This document shows positions 16,884 to 23,942 of a DNA stretch of 43,769 nt, piece after piece. Made by a program: the position numbers and the translations under genes. This DNA comes from Paludibacteraceae bacterium. Its GTDB lineage: Bacteria; Bacteroidota; Bacteroidia; Bacteroidales; Paludibacteraceae. A model generated the notes under the pieces. It was not told where the DNA came from and searched no databases. It saw only the letters and a program-made list of their open reading frames with translations. The DNA lies in NCBI GenBank assembly GCA_017646805.1, contig JAGCLW010000067.1:1-43769 (forward strand), read 5' to 3'. Within the stretch, counting starts at the first letter, position 1, and each line of letters opens with the position of its first letter.

Positions 16884-17930
16884 TTAAAAAAATTGATTTA
16901 ATTCCGGAAAATCTTGTTTTGCTTCGGGATATATTTCAAAAAATTTATATCCAACCAAAGAATCAAACGCCAATGCTTTCTCAAAAAACTTCAGAAACTT
17001 TTCCTTTTTATTCAAAAAATAACAACAATTTATCATCAACCAATAAGGATCAACAGAATCGACTTCGTATTGCACCAACTTATCCGAATAAAATTCTGCT
17101 CGTTCAAAATCTTCTTCCGAAAAATAATATTGTGCCTTCATGCTGCAAAGCACTTCATCTTCCGGAAACTCATTCTCATATTCTTGAATCGTATTCCAAG
17201 CATCTTTCAATGAAAATTTCAAACTCAATTCCACAAAAAACTTATGTTTCCAAGCCAAAATACATTTGGGATCAATACTTAAACATGTCTTCAAATTGTC
17301 CAAACCTTCATCGAGTTTTCCCATTGCAATTTGATCCGAAGCCAAATTAAACCAAACTTCTGCATCAAAAGGATCAAGTTGAAGAAACGTCATCGCATCT
17401 TCCGGCGACTTGACAAAAGCAAGAGAAAGAAACATTTTCTTCAAATAACTTGGATCATTTGGCTTTTTCTTCAAAATTTTTTCAATATAAACAATTGCTT
17501 GTTCAAAAAAATATTGACGATAATAAATATCCGCCACATCACAAATCAAATCAAAATGATATTCCTCCAATTGCAAAGCCTTCTCAAAAGCCTTTTCTGC
17601 ATAATTTAATTTATTTGAAAGCAAATACAATTCTCCATAAGCAAGATACGATTCAGAATCGTTGGGATCCGCATTTTCTTTCAAATAATCAAGTCCGTCT
17701 TGAACATTTCCTCCCAATGCCAAACACCGTGCCATTTGTCCAACAAACAAATTATCTCCAGGAAAAACTTTCAGTGCATTTTTCAAAACAGAAATTGCTT
17801 CTTTATAAAAACCATTGATATAATGATATTCCGAAAGATCAAAAAACAAATCTCCATCAATATCATACAAACGATTTTCGGCAATCATTCGATTATATTC
17901 ATTCTCCAAAGATTGATAATCATTTTCCAT
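16884..17930 (-). CDS. Tetratricopeptide-repeat protein
   Basis: This 348-residue soluble protein has no signal peptide and is built of tandem TPR helix pairs. Typical repeat ends are visible at FYKEAISVLKNALKVFPGD, NYAEKAFEKALQL, QAIVYIEKILKKKPND and LDEGLDNLKTCLSIDPK. I chose ATG 17930, preceded by AAGGAG, an unusually good ribosome site for this genome, over the ATG at 17978. It is probably a cytoplasmic scaffold. A terminator stem ends just upstream (17959-17993), so expression depends on read-through or on a promoter I could not find. Confidence 0.8.
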   Translation of the reverse strand: MENDYQSLENEYNRMIAENRLYDIDGDLFFDLSEYHYINGFYKEAISVLKNALKVFPGDNLFVGQMARCLALGGNVQDGLDYLKENADPNDSESYLAYGELYLLSNKLNYAEKAFEKALQLEEYHFDLICDVADIYYRQYFFEQAIVYIEKILKKKPNDPSYLKKMFLSLAFVKSPEDAMTFLQLDPFDAEVWFNLASDQIAMGKLDEGLDNLKTCLSIDPKCILAWKHKFFVELSLKFSLKDAWNTIQEYENEFPEDEVLCSMKAQYYFSEEDFERAEFYSDKLVQYEVDSVDPYWLMINCCYFLNKKEKFLKFFEKALAFDSLVGYKFFEIYPEAKQDFPELNQFF

Positions 17931-17951
17931 TTTTATCTCCTTTCTCGAAAT

Positions 17952-17993
17952 AAAAAAACGAAGAGGATTGTAAATCAAAAACTTTCCTCCTCG
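17952..17993 (-). terminator. Terminator after purM
   Basis: On the minus strand CGAGGAGGA (17993-17985) pairs with TCCTCTTCG (17967-17959) with one G-U pair, followed by seven T. It lies 30 bp past the purM stop and only about 22 bp before the TPR gene. Confidence 0.7.
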
Positions 17994-18022
17994 CTTTTAA
18001 AATATATACTTTTTAATAAAAA

Positions 18023-19195
18023 TCAATATTCAAACGTTCCATATTGACTCTTGATTGTAAGATGTTTTTTCGTTGACGCTTCGCAACGTCCTATGATTTG
18101 AGCATCAATATTAAATTGACGAGCAATATCAATCACTTGTTGAGCATATTCTTTTGCAAGATAAACCTCCAAGCGATGCCCCATATTAAATACTTTATAC
18201 ATTTCTTTCCAATCCGTTCCACTTTCTTTTTGAATAATTTCAAACAACGGTGGTGTTGGAAACAAATTATCTTTTATGATATGAAGATTTTCTACAAAAT
18301 GAAGAATTTTCGTTTGTGCTCCACCCGAACAATGAACCATTCCATGAATAAATGGTTTCAATTCATCAAGCATTTTTTTCACAACCGGAGCGTATGTTCG
18401 CGTTGGCGACAACACCAATTTTCCCGCATCGATTCCAAGCGAAGAAATCTCATCAGTCACTTTATAACTTCCGGAATAAACCAATTCTTCCGGAACTGAA
18501 GGGTCAAACGTTTCCGGATATTTTGTTGCCAAATAATGGTTGAAAACATCATGTCGTGCAGAAGTCAATCCATTACTTCCCATTCCTCCGTTATATTCTT
18601 TTTCATACGTTGCTTGACCGCAAGATGATATTCCGACAATCACATCTCCATCTTGAATATTTGCATTATCAATCACATCAGAACGCTTCATTCGACAAGT
18701 AACCGTGCTATCAACGATAATTGTTCGCACAAGGTCTCCTACATCTGCCGTTTCTCCTCCGGTTGCATAAATATTCACACCCATCGTTCGCAACTCCTCA
18801 AGCAATTCATCCGTTCCATTGATAATTGCCGCAATTACTTCTCCCGGAATCAAATTTTTGTTACGTCCAATAGTTGAAGACAACAAAATATTATCCGTTG
18901 CTCCCACACAAAGAAGATCATCAATATTCATAATCAACGCATCTTGTGCGATTCCTTTCCAAACGGACAAATCTCCGGTTTCTTTCCAATAAATATATGC
19001 CAGAGCTGATTTTGTTCCTGCTCCATCTGCGTGCATTATATTGCAATAATCATCATCTCCTCCTAAATAATCAGGAATAATTTTACAAAACGCTTTTGGA
19101 AACAATCCTTTGTCTATATTTTTTATTGCATTATGTACATCTTCTTTATCCGCTGAAACTCCACGAGAAGAATATCTTTGATTTTTATCTACCAT
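18023..19195 (-). CDS. purM: Phosphoribosylformylglycinamidine cyclo-ligase (AIR synthetase)
   Basis: This 390-residue purine enzyme converts FGAM to AIR using ATP. It has the PurM signatures: RYSSRGV at the N-terminus, HADGAGTKSALAY (55-67), ATGGETADVGDLVRT and the glycine-rich loop YNGGMGSNGLTSARHD. The protein is about 45 residues longer than the E. coli one, as usual in Bacteroidota. ATG overlaps the stop of the small membrane gene by one base (TAATG). It is last in the SLOG-recF run. Confidence 0.93.
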   Translation of the reverse strand: MVDKNQRYSSRGVSADKEDVHNAIKNIDKGLFPKAFCKIIPDYLGGDDDYCNIMHADGAGTKSALAYIYWKETGDLSVWKGIAQDALIMNIDDLLCVGATDNILLSSTIGRNKNLIPGEVIAAIINGTDELLEELRTMGVNIYATGGETADVGDLVRTIIVDSTVTCRMKRSDVIDNANIQDGDVIVGISSCGQATYEKEYNGGMGSNGLTSARHDVFNHYLATKYPETFDPSVPEELVYSGSYKVTDEISSLGIDAGKLVLSPTRTYAPVVKKMLDELKPFIHGMVHCSGGAQTKILHFVENLHIIKDNLFPTPPLFEIIQKESGTDWKEMYKVFNMGHRLEVYLAKEYAQQVIDIARQFNIDAQIIGRCEASTKKHLTIKSQYGTFEY

Positions 19196-19476
19196 TATCT
19201 TGTTTTTTTATATGATTTATCTTTTTTATGACTTCGTTTATGATAATCTCGTATTTTTTGCAAAATAAAAACACCCATCATCACCCAACCAATCAACATA
19301 ACAACTCCGATCATATCAACCATTTGCCCACTAAACACATGTTGCAAACTATCCGAATAATAATTTCCATCACCAAACGTTGGGAGATGAATTATCCACA
19401 AATAAATAGATGAACAAATAATATTGAATATCAAATACAACGAAAGAAAAGCTTTTGTATTTCTTGAAATTTGCAT
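19195..19476 (-). CDS. Small two-helix membrane protein
   Basis: This 93-residue protein has two hydrophobic segments, about residues 9-30 and 52-76, joined by a polar loop (PTFGDGNYYSDSLQHV). A strongly basic tail (KRSHKKDKSYKKTR) should face the cytoplasm. No family recognised. It is tightly coupled: 6 bp after recF and a one-base overlap with purM. Confidence 0.65.
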   Translation of the reverse strand: MQISRNTKAFLSLYLIFNIICSSIYLWIIHLPTFGDGNYYSDSLQHVFSGQMVDMIGVVMLIGWVMMGVFILQKIRDYHKRSHKKDKSYKKTR

Positions 19477-19482
19477 AACGTC

Positions 19483-20592
19483 CTAAATATTAACATTAAC
19501 GACTTCTTCTACCGCCCCATTCTTTACCGAAAATATTTTAGCATCCGAAGCTATTTGATGAAGAATCTCATCGATGTGTTCACGATTGGTATCTGTAATG
19601 AAAATCTGACCAAAAGAATTTTGATTAACCAATTTTATTATCTGTCGCACCCGATTGGAATCCAATTTATCAAAAATATCATCAAGCAAAAGCAGCGGAT
19701 TAAGATTTGATGATTTTTTCATAAATTCAAATTGTGCCAATTTTAAAGCGACCAAATAAGTTTTATTCTGACCTTGACTACCAACTCTTTTTATAGGAAA
19801 ATCATCAATCAACATTTCAAGATCATCTTTGTGCGAACCAAACGTAGTGTAACCGATTGCTCGATCTCGATTGCGTCGCAACAAAAAACCGTCTATTGCT
19901 TTTTCATTATGCCGTTGCGACACATAACACAACGAAACCTTCTCTTTTTCCGACGACAAACAATCGTATATGGATTGAAAAATTGGAAGAAATTGCTCTA
20001 TAAACAAACAACGTTTTTCGTAAAGATAATCTACATAAAAAGACATTTGCTGATCAAGCACGTCTAACAAATCATCGTCTGCCGTTTCCGCTTTCAATGC
20101 GGCATTTCGCTGATGCAACAAAACATTATAATTCAAAAGATAATGCAAATATTGGGGATCGTATTGCGAAATGATTCCATCTACAAACTTTCGTCTCTCC
20201 TCACTTCCGTCATTAATCAACGAATGATCATACGGAGAAATCAACACCAACGGCAAAATCCCTATATGCTCTGCCAAACGTTGATATTCTTTTTTATTCC
20301 GCTTAAATTGCTTTTTTCTCCCTTTTTTTAAACCACAATAAATACTTTCTTCTCGTTCTCCGGAAAGCAAATATTCTCCTTGAATCACAAAAAAATCAAA
20401 TCCGTGCAAAATATTTTGAGAATCAACACTTGTACGATGACTCTTACAATAAGACAACATATAAAGAGCATCCAAAATATTCGTTTTCCCCGCTCCATTT
20501 TCACCAATAAAACAATTGATTTTAGGAGAAAAACTAATTTCAGCCTGCTGAATGTTTTTATAGTTGAGCAAAGTCAATTGCTTAATTTGCAC
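19483..20592 (-). CDS. recF: DNA replication and repair protein RecF
   Basis: This 369-residue SMC-like ATPase helps load RecA at single-strand gaps. Walker A is GENGAGKT (30-37), the signature loop is GSQGQNKTYLVALKLAQ, and Walker B is LLLLDDIFDKLD, all in the usual order and length. It lacks its common partners dnaA and dnaN; instead an uncharacterised SLOG/DprA-like gene lies 18 bp upstream. Confidence 0.95.
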   Translation of the reverse strand: MQIKQLTLLNYKNIQQAEISFSPKINCFIGENGAGKTNILDALYMLSYCKSHRTSVDSQNILHGFDFFVIQGEYLLSGEREESIYCGLKKGRKKQFKRNKKEYQRLAEHIGILPLVLISPYDHSLINDGSEERRKFVDGIISQYDPQYLHYLLNYNVLLHQRNAALKAETADDDLLDVLDQQMSFYVDYLYEKRCLFIEQFLPIFQSIYDCLSSEKEKVSLCYVSQRHNEKAIDGFLLRRNRDRAIGYTTFGSHKDDLEMLIDDFPIKRVGSQGQNKTYLVALKLAQFEFMKKSSNLNPLLLLDDIFDKLDSNRVRQIIKLVNQNSFGQIFITDTNREHIDEILHQIASDAKIFSVKNGAVEEVVNVNI

Positions 20593-20610
20593 GTCGATTC
20601 AATTATAATA

Positions 20611-21630
20611 TTAACGTTTGTTCATCAAATAGATGATTTTATTCAATCCATTATGGAATAAATCAATCTCTTCTTCATTCACATAGACATCGTGAGTAAA
20701 GGTCTTATTTTTTTCATCTACACGAGTTTGCAAAATACGAAGAAATTGTCCTTTATCTCCATCTTTTGTATCCATTGTCAATCGACATTCATTTGAAATA
20801 ATCTCCGGCAAAACCGACATTTCTTGCTCGCCTCCTCGCTTTCTATTACGCCAAAAATGATGCACCGCACTGATTTGATCTCTAAAAGCAGTCACTTCGG
20901 CTTTGTTGAGCAACAATGATTTGCGAACCGACTTTTTCTCTTTCAAGTTCTTTTGTTGAGAAATTTTCAAATAAATAGAATCATCTCCCTCTTTCACCTC
21001 AAAAACAATGGCACTATAACGCAAATTTACCGTTATGATTGGCAATTTTACCGGAGGACGAACGTCTTTATTTTGAGACAAAACCACAACATCACGAACT
21101 GCTTCTATTTGTCGAGAAAGATTTCCTTTTGGAGCAACATATCCCACCACAACCTTATCGGCAATTTTCATGATAGCAAGATTGCGTGCTTGGGCAATCT
21201 CCGCCGACGTTCCTCCAAGCGACTCTTTAGGCGAAAGAATCAACAATTGATTCTTCTCCAACGCTTGATTCATCATCGCTGTATTGTTTTTATACACATA
21301 CGGTCTTTCGAGAAAAAGAACCGTTGACACTCCTCGCTCTATTAACTTATTGTACGTAAATCGCTCCGCAAAAGAATGCCCTCCGCAAATAACAACCGTT
21401 TCCTCTTTGTTCAAAGTATCAATCCAAGACAAAATATGAGAAAATTCCGTATTTGGAGTTGATCGCGAAGACAAAAATGCTATTTTCTCTTTTTTCTCCA
21501 ACAATTGTTGACAACCAATCGCATCATAATTTTCTTTTACAGAAGCAATTAAAGCCTCACGAAGTTGTCCATCTTCCGAAAATTTAGAAGACACTAAACC
21601 CGCAATATTGCGAAAAAAATTCTGTATCAA
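20611..21630 (-). CDS. SLOG/DprA-like Rossmann-fold protein
   Basis: This is a 339-residue soluble protein. The middle (about 75-210) looks like a DprA/SLOG nucleotide-binding Rossmann domain: ETVVICGGHSFAERFTYNKLIERG, then LSPKESLGGTSAEIAQARN, then ADKVVVGY. The last 110 residues are a charged second domain I do not recognise. The open frame runs back to 21897, but that stretch lies upstream of a -7 box (21663-21670) and is antisense to the tail chaperone, so I place the start at TTG 21630. DprA itself loads RecA on DNA, and recF follows, so a role with DNA ends is possible, but this is inference. Confidence 0.65.
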   Translation of the reverse strand: MIQNFFRNIAGLVSSKFSEDGQLREALIASVKENYDAIGCQQLLEKKEKIAFLSSRSTPNTEFSHILSWIDTLNKEETVVICGGHSFAERFTYNKLIERGVSTVLFLERPYVYKNNTAMMNQALEKNQLLILSPKESLGGTSAEIAQARNLAIMKIADKVVVGYVAPKGNLSRQIEAVRDVVVLSQNKDVRPPVKLPIITVNLRYSAIVFEVKEGDDSIYLKISQQKNLKEKKSVRKSLLLNKAEVTAFRDQISAVHHFWRNRKRGGEQEMSVLPEIISNECRLTMDTKDGDKGQFLRILQTRVDEKNKTFTHDVYVNEEEIDLFHNGLNKIIYLMNKR

Positions 21631-21662
21631 AATGGTAAATGTTTTAAATTTATATTTCGCCA

Positions 21663-21670
21663 CAAAGATA
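21663..21670 (-). promoter_or_regulatory. -7 box for the SLOG-recF-purM run
   Basis: TATCTTTG on the minus strand predicts a start near 21656, about 26 bp before TTG 21630. The -33 region is weak (TTCG at 20 bp). The phage-derived block begins 39 bp upstream and may have replaced the original upstream DNA. Confidence 0.55.
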
Positions 21671-21708
21671 AAAAATATCTCTGAAAAAACCGAACGAACA
21701 AAGTAAAA

Positions 21709-22304
21709 ATGAGCGACAACAAGAAACGAATCAACCCCAAAGTTTTTGCAATAAAAAGCAATATGGAAAACAAGATTAAAGAAACTTTTGACGGTGGTGT
21801 AACCGAAGAACAAATAAACAAATGGAAAGGTCAGTACGGAAAAGTTATTCGTATTGATGTTGTCGATGATGGCGACTTGCACGTGGGATATTTCCACCGC
21901 CCCCGACTTGAGACAATGTCGGCGGTTACAAAGATGGCAAAGACTGACGAGTTGAAAAGCTCCGAAGTGATGTTTGACAACTGCTGGCTGGGCGGTAGTT
22001 CGGCTATGCGTCAGGATGCAGTGCTTTTTTTGGAAGCAACAAAACAGCTGGGCACAATGCTTAATAGTTGCCGCAGTAGCCTAAAAAACTTGTAGAGGCA
22101 CACCAACTTTCGGACCGCGATAGCGAAGACGGTTTTGAAAAAGGCTGTGCCTTAATACGGGCGAACTTGGGGATAGACCCAACAAAGGGCGATTATGAGG
22201 ACTGGGCAGTGAACTATGCACAAGCTCTATGGCTCGAAAAATGGAGGTTGAAAAACCAAGCCGAAATGCTGGCAAGGATGTTTGGTGGTAAAGAAAGATA
22301 TTGA
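21709..22304 (+). CDS. Phage tail-assembly chaperone, short form plus -1 frameshift extension (G/GT type)
   Basis: The zero frame (21709-22095) encodes 128 residues, including VGYFHRPRLETMSAVTKMAK and VMFDNCWLGG, typical of tail-assembly chaperones. A -1 frame opens at 22080, has no usable start codon, and runs to TGA 22304, encoding the SDRDSEDGFEKG to MFGGKERY region. The slippery heptamer at 22083-22089 joins them, giving a 198-residue fusion. This is the lambda gpG/gpGT layout, and as in lambda a tape-measure gene follows. Base composition is richer in G and C than the flanking core genes. Confidence 0.75.
22083..22089 (+). other. -1 programmed frameshift slippery site
   Basis: In the zero frame the codons read CTA AAA AAC TTG TAG, so the heptamer is A AAA AAC, a canonical -1 slippery site, two codons before the stop. 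Slipping back one base leads straight into the only long alternative frame. A weak hairpin (ACCG 22114-22117 with CGGT 22130-22133) lies downstream; no strong stimulator is evident. Confidence 0.75.
22237..22292 (+). repeat. 56-bp direct repeat, copy 1 (chaperone 3' end)
   Basis: It matches 23220-23275 at 54 of 56 positions by eye. In the chaperone frame it encodes the last part of the gpGT-like extension (WRLKNQAEMLARMFGGK). Both differences to copy 2 are AGG to AGA arginine codons and so silent. Confidence 0.9.
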
Positions 22305-22472
22305 TTACCATAGCCACCAAGGTAAAAAGCTAAAAGGACTCCCCTTTTTGAATTTTTTAGGACAAAATGGATATATAATTAACGAAATCAAATATATCAA
22401 TAAAACTATAAGCCCTATTGCACACGTAATCCAAAAAATCCAAGCAAATATGGTTGTCAAAATATCAAACAT
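22305..22472 (-). CDS. Small membrane protein 1 of the phage-derived array (candidate exclusion protein)
   Basis: This intact 55-codon gene lies opposite to the tail genes. The product starts MFDILTTIFAWIFWITCAIG, has one long or two short hydrophobic helices (about 3-35), then a basic and tryptophan-rich tail (PKKFKKGSPF, PWWLW). Its stop abuts the chaperone stop with no gap. It has a full consensus promoter at 22495-22524. Protein 2 shares the FW..CAIG motif. A separate promoter inside a late tail operon is the mark of a gene expressed in the lysogen; with a tape-measure neighbour it suggests superinfection exclusion. The function is inference. Confidence 0.6.
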   Translation of the reverse strand: MFDILTTIFAWIFWITCAIGLIVLLIYLISLIIYPFCPKKFKKGSPFSFLPWWLW

Positions 22473-22494
22473 GTAATTTTACATTTATCTAACG

Positions 22495-22524
22495 CAAAAA
22501 TACCTAAAAAAATATAATATGCAA
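22495..22524 (-). promoter_or_regulatory. Promoter of small membrane protein 1
   Basis: On the minus strand TTG (22524-22522), 19 bp, TATTTTTG (22502-22495). The -33 element falls just inside the tape-measure reading frame, whose ATG is at 22519. Confidence 0.65.
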
Positions 22525-23274
22525 GCATTTAATTACTTATTTAATATTGGAGGCGACTTTTCTGTTAAAATGGAAGGTATGTCAGAAGCAATGGGGAATT
22601 TTAATGCAAGTATCAATGCAACACAAAATGGAATAGGTAAATTAACGCAAACATTTGCTACATTCAATTTAGCAAGTGACATAGTTGGTAAAATCAATAA
22701 CGTTTTCAGTGGTATCACCGAGGCAGGATCGGCAGCAGAATTGCAGTTGATGAATTTGAAGACCTTGTTTGGAGGCAATGCCGAGGCAGCCGAAGCGATG
22801 TATGAGCGCATATCGGAATACGGCAAGGTAACACCCTACGACAAAGCAGGACTTATAGAGGCACAACGCACAATGATGTCTTTTGGCATTGAAGGCGAAA
22901 AAGCATTTGAAACACTCAAACAAATAGGCGACATCGCTATGGGCGATAGTGGCAAGATGCAGTCGCTCGCGTTGGCATTTGCTCAAATGTCGAGTACGGG
23001 GAAACTGACCGGTCAAGACCTAATGCAGATGGTGAATGCCGGATTCAACCCATTGCAAGAGATAAGCAAACAAACGGGAAAAAGTGTTGCAGATCTCAAA
23101 AAAGATATGGAAAAAGGGGCTATTTCTGTTGGAATGGTAGAGGCAGCTTTCAGGAGTGCGACGAGTGAAGGAGGGCTTTTCCATAATGCCATAGCCGAAG
23201 CTTCGGAAACCACAGCGGGAAAAATGGAGATTGAAAAACCAAGCCGAAATGCTGGCAAGAATGTTTGGTGGTAA
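22519..23274 (+). pseudogene. Tail tape-measure protein 1, N-terminal fragment fused to a foreign end
   Basis: The frame encodes 251 residues. The first 233 or so are a tape-measure N-terminus: MQAFNYLFNIGGDFSV, then the tape-measure core ELQLMNLKTLFGG, YERISEYGKVTPYDKAGL, LAQMSSTGKLTGQDLMQM and NAGFNPLQEISKQTGKS. Tape-measure proteins are normally 700 to well over 1000 residues and set tail length. Here the gene stops after TTAGKM, where the second copy of the chaperone 3' end is joined out of frame, adding a chance 17-residue tail. It cannot make a normal tail tube ruler. Confidence 0.8.
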
Positions 23275-23284
23275 AAAGGGTTAG
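23219..23284 (+). pseudogene. 3' remnant of a second tail-chaperone gene
   Basis: Read one frame away from tape measure 1, this piece encodes the chaperone C-terminus (WRLKNQAEMLARMFGGKKG) and ends at TAG 23284. It has only silent changes against the intact chaperone over the shared 56 bp and its own different last residues. It therefore came from a second functional phage module and not from simple decay of the first. The stop lies 3 bp from the stop of small membrane gene 2, the same layout as in module 1. Confidence 0.75.
23220..23275 (+). repeat. 56-bp direct repeat, copy 2
   Basis: Partner of 22237-22292 with two mismatches. It marks the recombination joint between tape measure 1 and the second module. 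Confidence 0.9.
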
Positions 23285-23287
23285 TGA

Positions 23288-23485
23288 TTATAACCCAAAA
23301 GGAGGAAATGTCCCGCAACCTCCATTAAAAAAATCACGATATTTTTTCTTCCATTTTTTGCTGAAAATAGCAAGTATAGGAAGAATAAAAAAGTAGTAAA
23401 ATCCTTTTATTATCCAACAAAAAGCACCTATTGCACAAAACCAAAAGAAAATAACACCTATTATGACAAAAAAATTGAAAAGCAT
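23288..23485 (-). CDS. Small membrane protein 2 of the phage-derived array (candidate exclusion protein)
   Basis: This intact 65-residue gene starts at ATG 23485 (MLFNFFVIIGVIFFWFCAIG). It has two predicted hydrophobic segments (about 1-25 and 28-42), a basic stretch (SKKWKKKYRD) and a Gly/Pro/Phe tail (GTFPPFGL). It shares the FW..CAIG motif and the hydrophobic-then-basic layout with protein 1, but is otherwise diverged. Start at 23485 is preferred over 23545 because the promoter (23506-23536) lies between them. The role is inferred as for protein 1. Confidence 0.6.
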   Translation of the reverse strand: MLFNFFVIIGVIFFWFCAIGAFCWIIKGFYYFFILPILAIFSKKWKKKYRDFFNGGCGTFPPFGL

Positions 23486-23505
23486 AATCTTATGTTCTTG
23501 TGCTT

Positions 23506-23536
23506 CAAATTTATAAAAAAAATAATAAAATGGCAA
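23506..23536 (-). promoter_or_regulatory. Promoter of small membrane protein 2
   Basis: On the minus strand TTG (23536-23534), 20 bp, TAAATTTG (23513-23506). The -33 element lies inside the second tape-measure start (ATGGCAAACG), the same geometry as in module 1. Confidence 0.65.
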
Positions 23537-23643
23537 ACGAATCATTAAATTTTACTATAAACCTAAATGGTAATGCCTACAAAGGTGTACTGCAACTAAA
23601 TGATGCTGTATTTATCTTCGAATCATGCGATGGATTCCGTTAA
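23530..23643 (+). pseudogene. Tape-measure protein 2, N-terminal stub
   Basis: ATG 23530 opens 37 codons. The first 27 residues or so (MANESLNFTINLNGNAYKGV) look like a different allele of a tape-measure N-terminus. After LQLNDAV the frame runs into module 3 sequence and stops. The upstream 20 bp (AAAAAAATAATAAAATGGCA) recurs at the third start. Confidence 0.5.
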
Positions 23644-23770
23644 TAGAGCAATCACCTCCTGAATTTGATTTTCCATTCCACCAATCTTTGATAATACGGA
23701 CGAAAGTAATAATACCGCCTATGGTTGCAAGTATAATTATAACCCAAAATATGATAGCGATTAGAATCAT
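23612..23770 (-). CDS. Small membrane protein 3 of the phage-derived array (candidate exclusion protein)
   Basis: This 52-codon intact gene reads MILIAIIFWVIIILATIGG, with one hydrophobic helix (about 1-25), then a basic/tryptophan segment (RIIKDWWNGKSNSGG) and a polar tail. It is in the same position and orientation as proteins 1 and 2 relative to a tape-measure start. The last ten codons (INGIHRMIRR) overlap the end of the tape-measure 2 stub on the other strand, so its C-terminus may have been changed at the joint. Confidence 0.5.
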   Translation of the reverse strand: MILIAIIFWVIIILATIGGIITFVRIIKDWWNGKSNSGGDCSINGIHRMIRR

Positions 23771-23789
23771 AATAACAAATTTTGTGTTG

Positions 23790-23819
23790 CAATATAGTAA
23801 AAAAATAATAAAATGGCAA
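23790..23819 (-). promoter_or_regulatory. Possible promoter of small membrane protein 3
   Basis: On the minus strand TTG (23819-23817), 19 bp, then a weaker box (CTATATTG, 23797-23790). Position matches the two better promoters in modules 1 and 2; the -7 box has lost part of the consensus. Confidence 0.35.
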
Positions 23820-23890
23820 ACGTTTTTTGATTATCAATTTAATGTTAGCGGTAATTTTACCGCCACGATTAACGGAATGACGGAGAATAA
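23813..23890 (+). pseudogene. Tape-measure protein 3, frameshifted N-terminal stub
   Basis: ATG 23813 reads MANVF and stops. With one T fewer in the run of six T at 23823-23828, the frame continues as MANVFDYQFNVSGNFTATIN, which aligns with tape measure 1 (AFNYLFNIGGDFSVKMEGM). The homology ends near 23890 where the host terminator begins. Confidence 0.6.
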
Positions 23891-23901
23891 CTACAGAATT
23901 C

Positions 23902-23942
23902 AAAAAAAAAGTGGGTTACCCCTTCCCCAAAGAGTAACCCAC
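23902..23942 (-). terminator. Terminator of the small RNA
   Basis: GTGGGTTAC (23919-23911 on the plus strand as 23911-23919) pairs perfectly with GTAACCCAC (23934-23942). On the minus strand nine T follow. It would also catch transcripts from phoH. Confidence 0.85.

Noticed and set aside
21631-21897. N-terminal extension of the SLOG protein (89 codons)
   Set aside because: It is antisense to the tail-chaperone start, hydrophobic without sense, and lies upstream of the -7 box at 21663-21670.
22081-22320. Minus-strand ORFs at 22081-22320 and 23013-23318 sharing a common sequence
   Set aside because: They are complements of the repeated chaperone 3' end on the coding plus strand; the resemblance comes from that repeat.
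22282-22476. Plus-strand ORF of 64 codons
   Set aside because: It is the shadow of small membrane gene 1 on the minus strand, which has the better composition, promoter and stop placement.
22237-23275. The 56-bp repeat pair as template and variable repeats of a diversity-generating retroelement
   Set aside because: No reverse transcriptase is present, and the two differences are silent G/A changes rather than scattered adenine-specific amino-acid changes.
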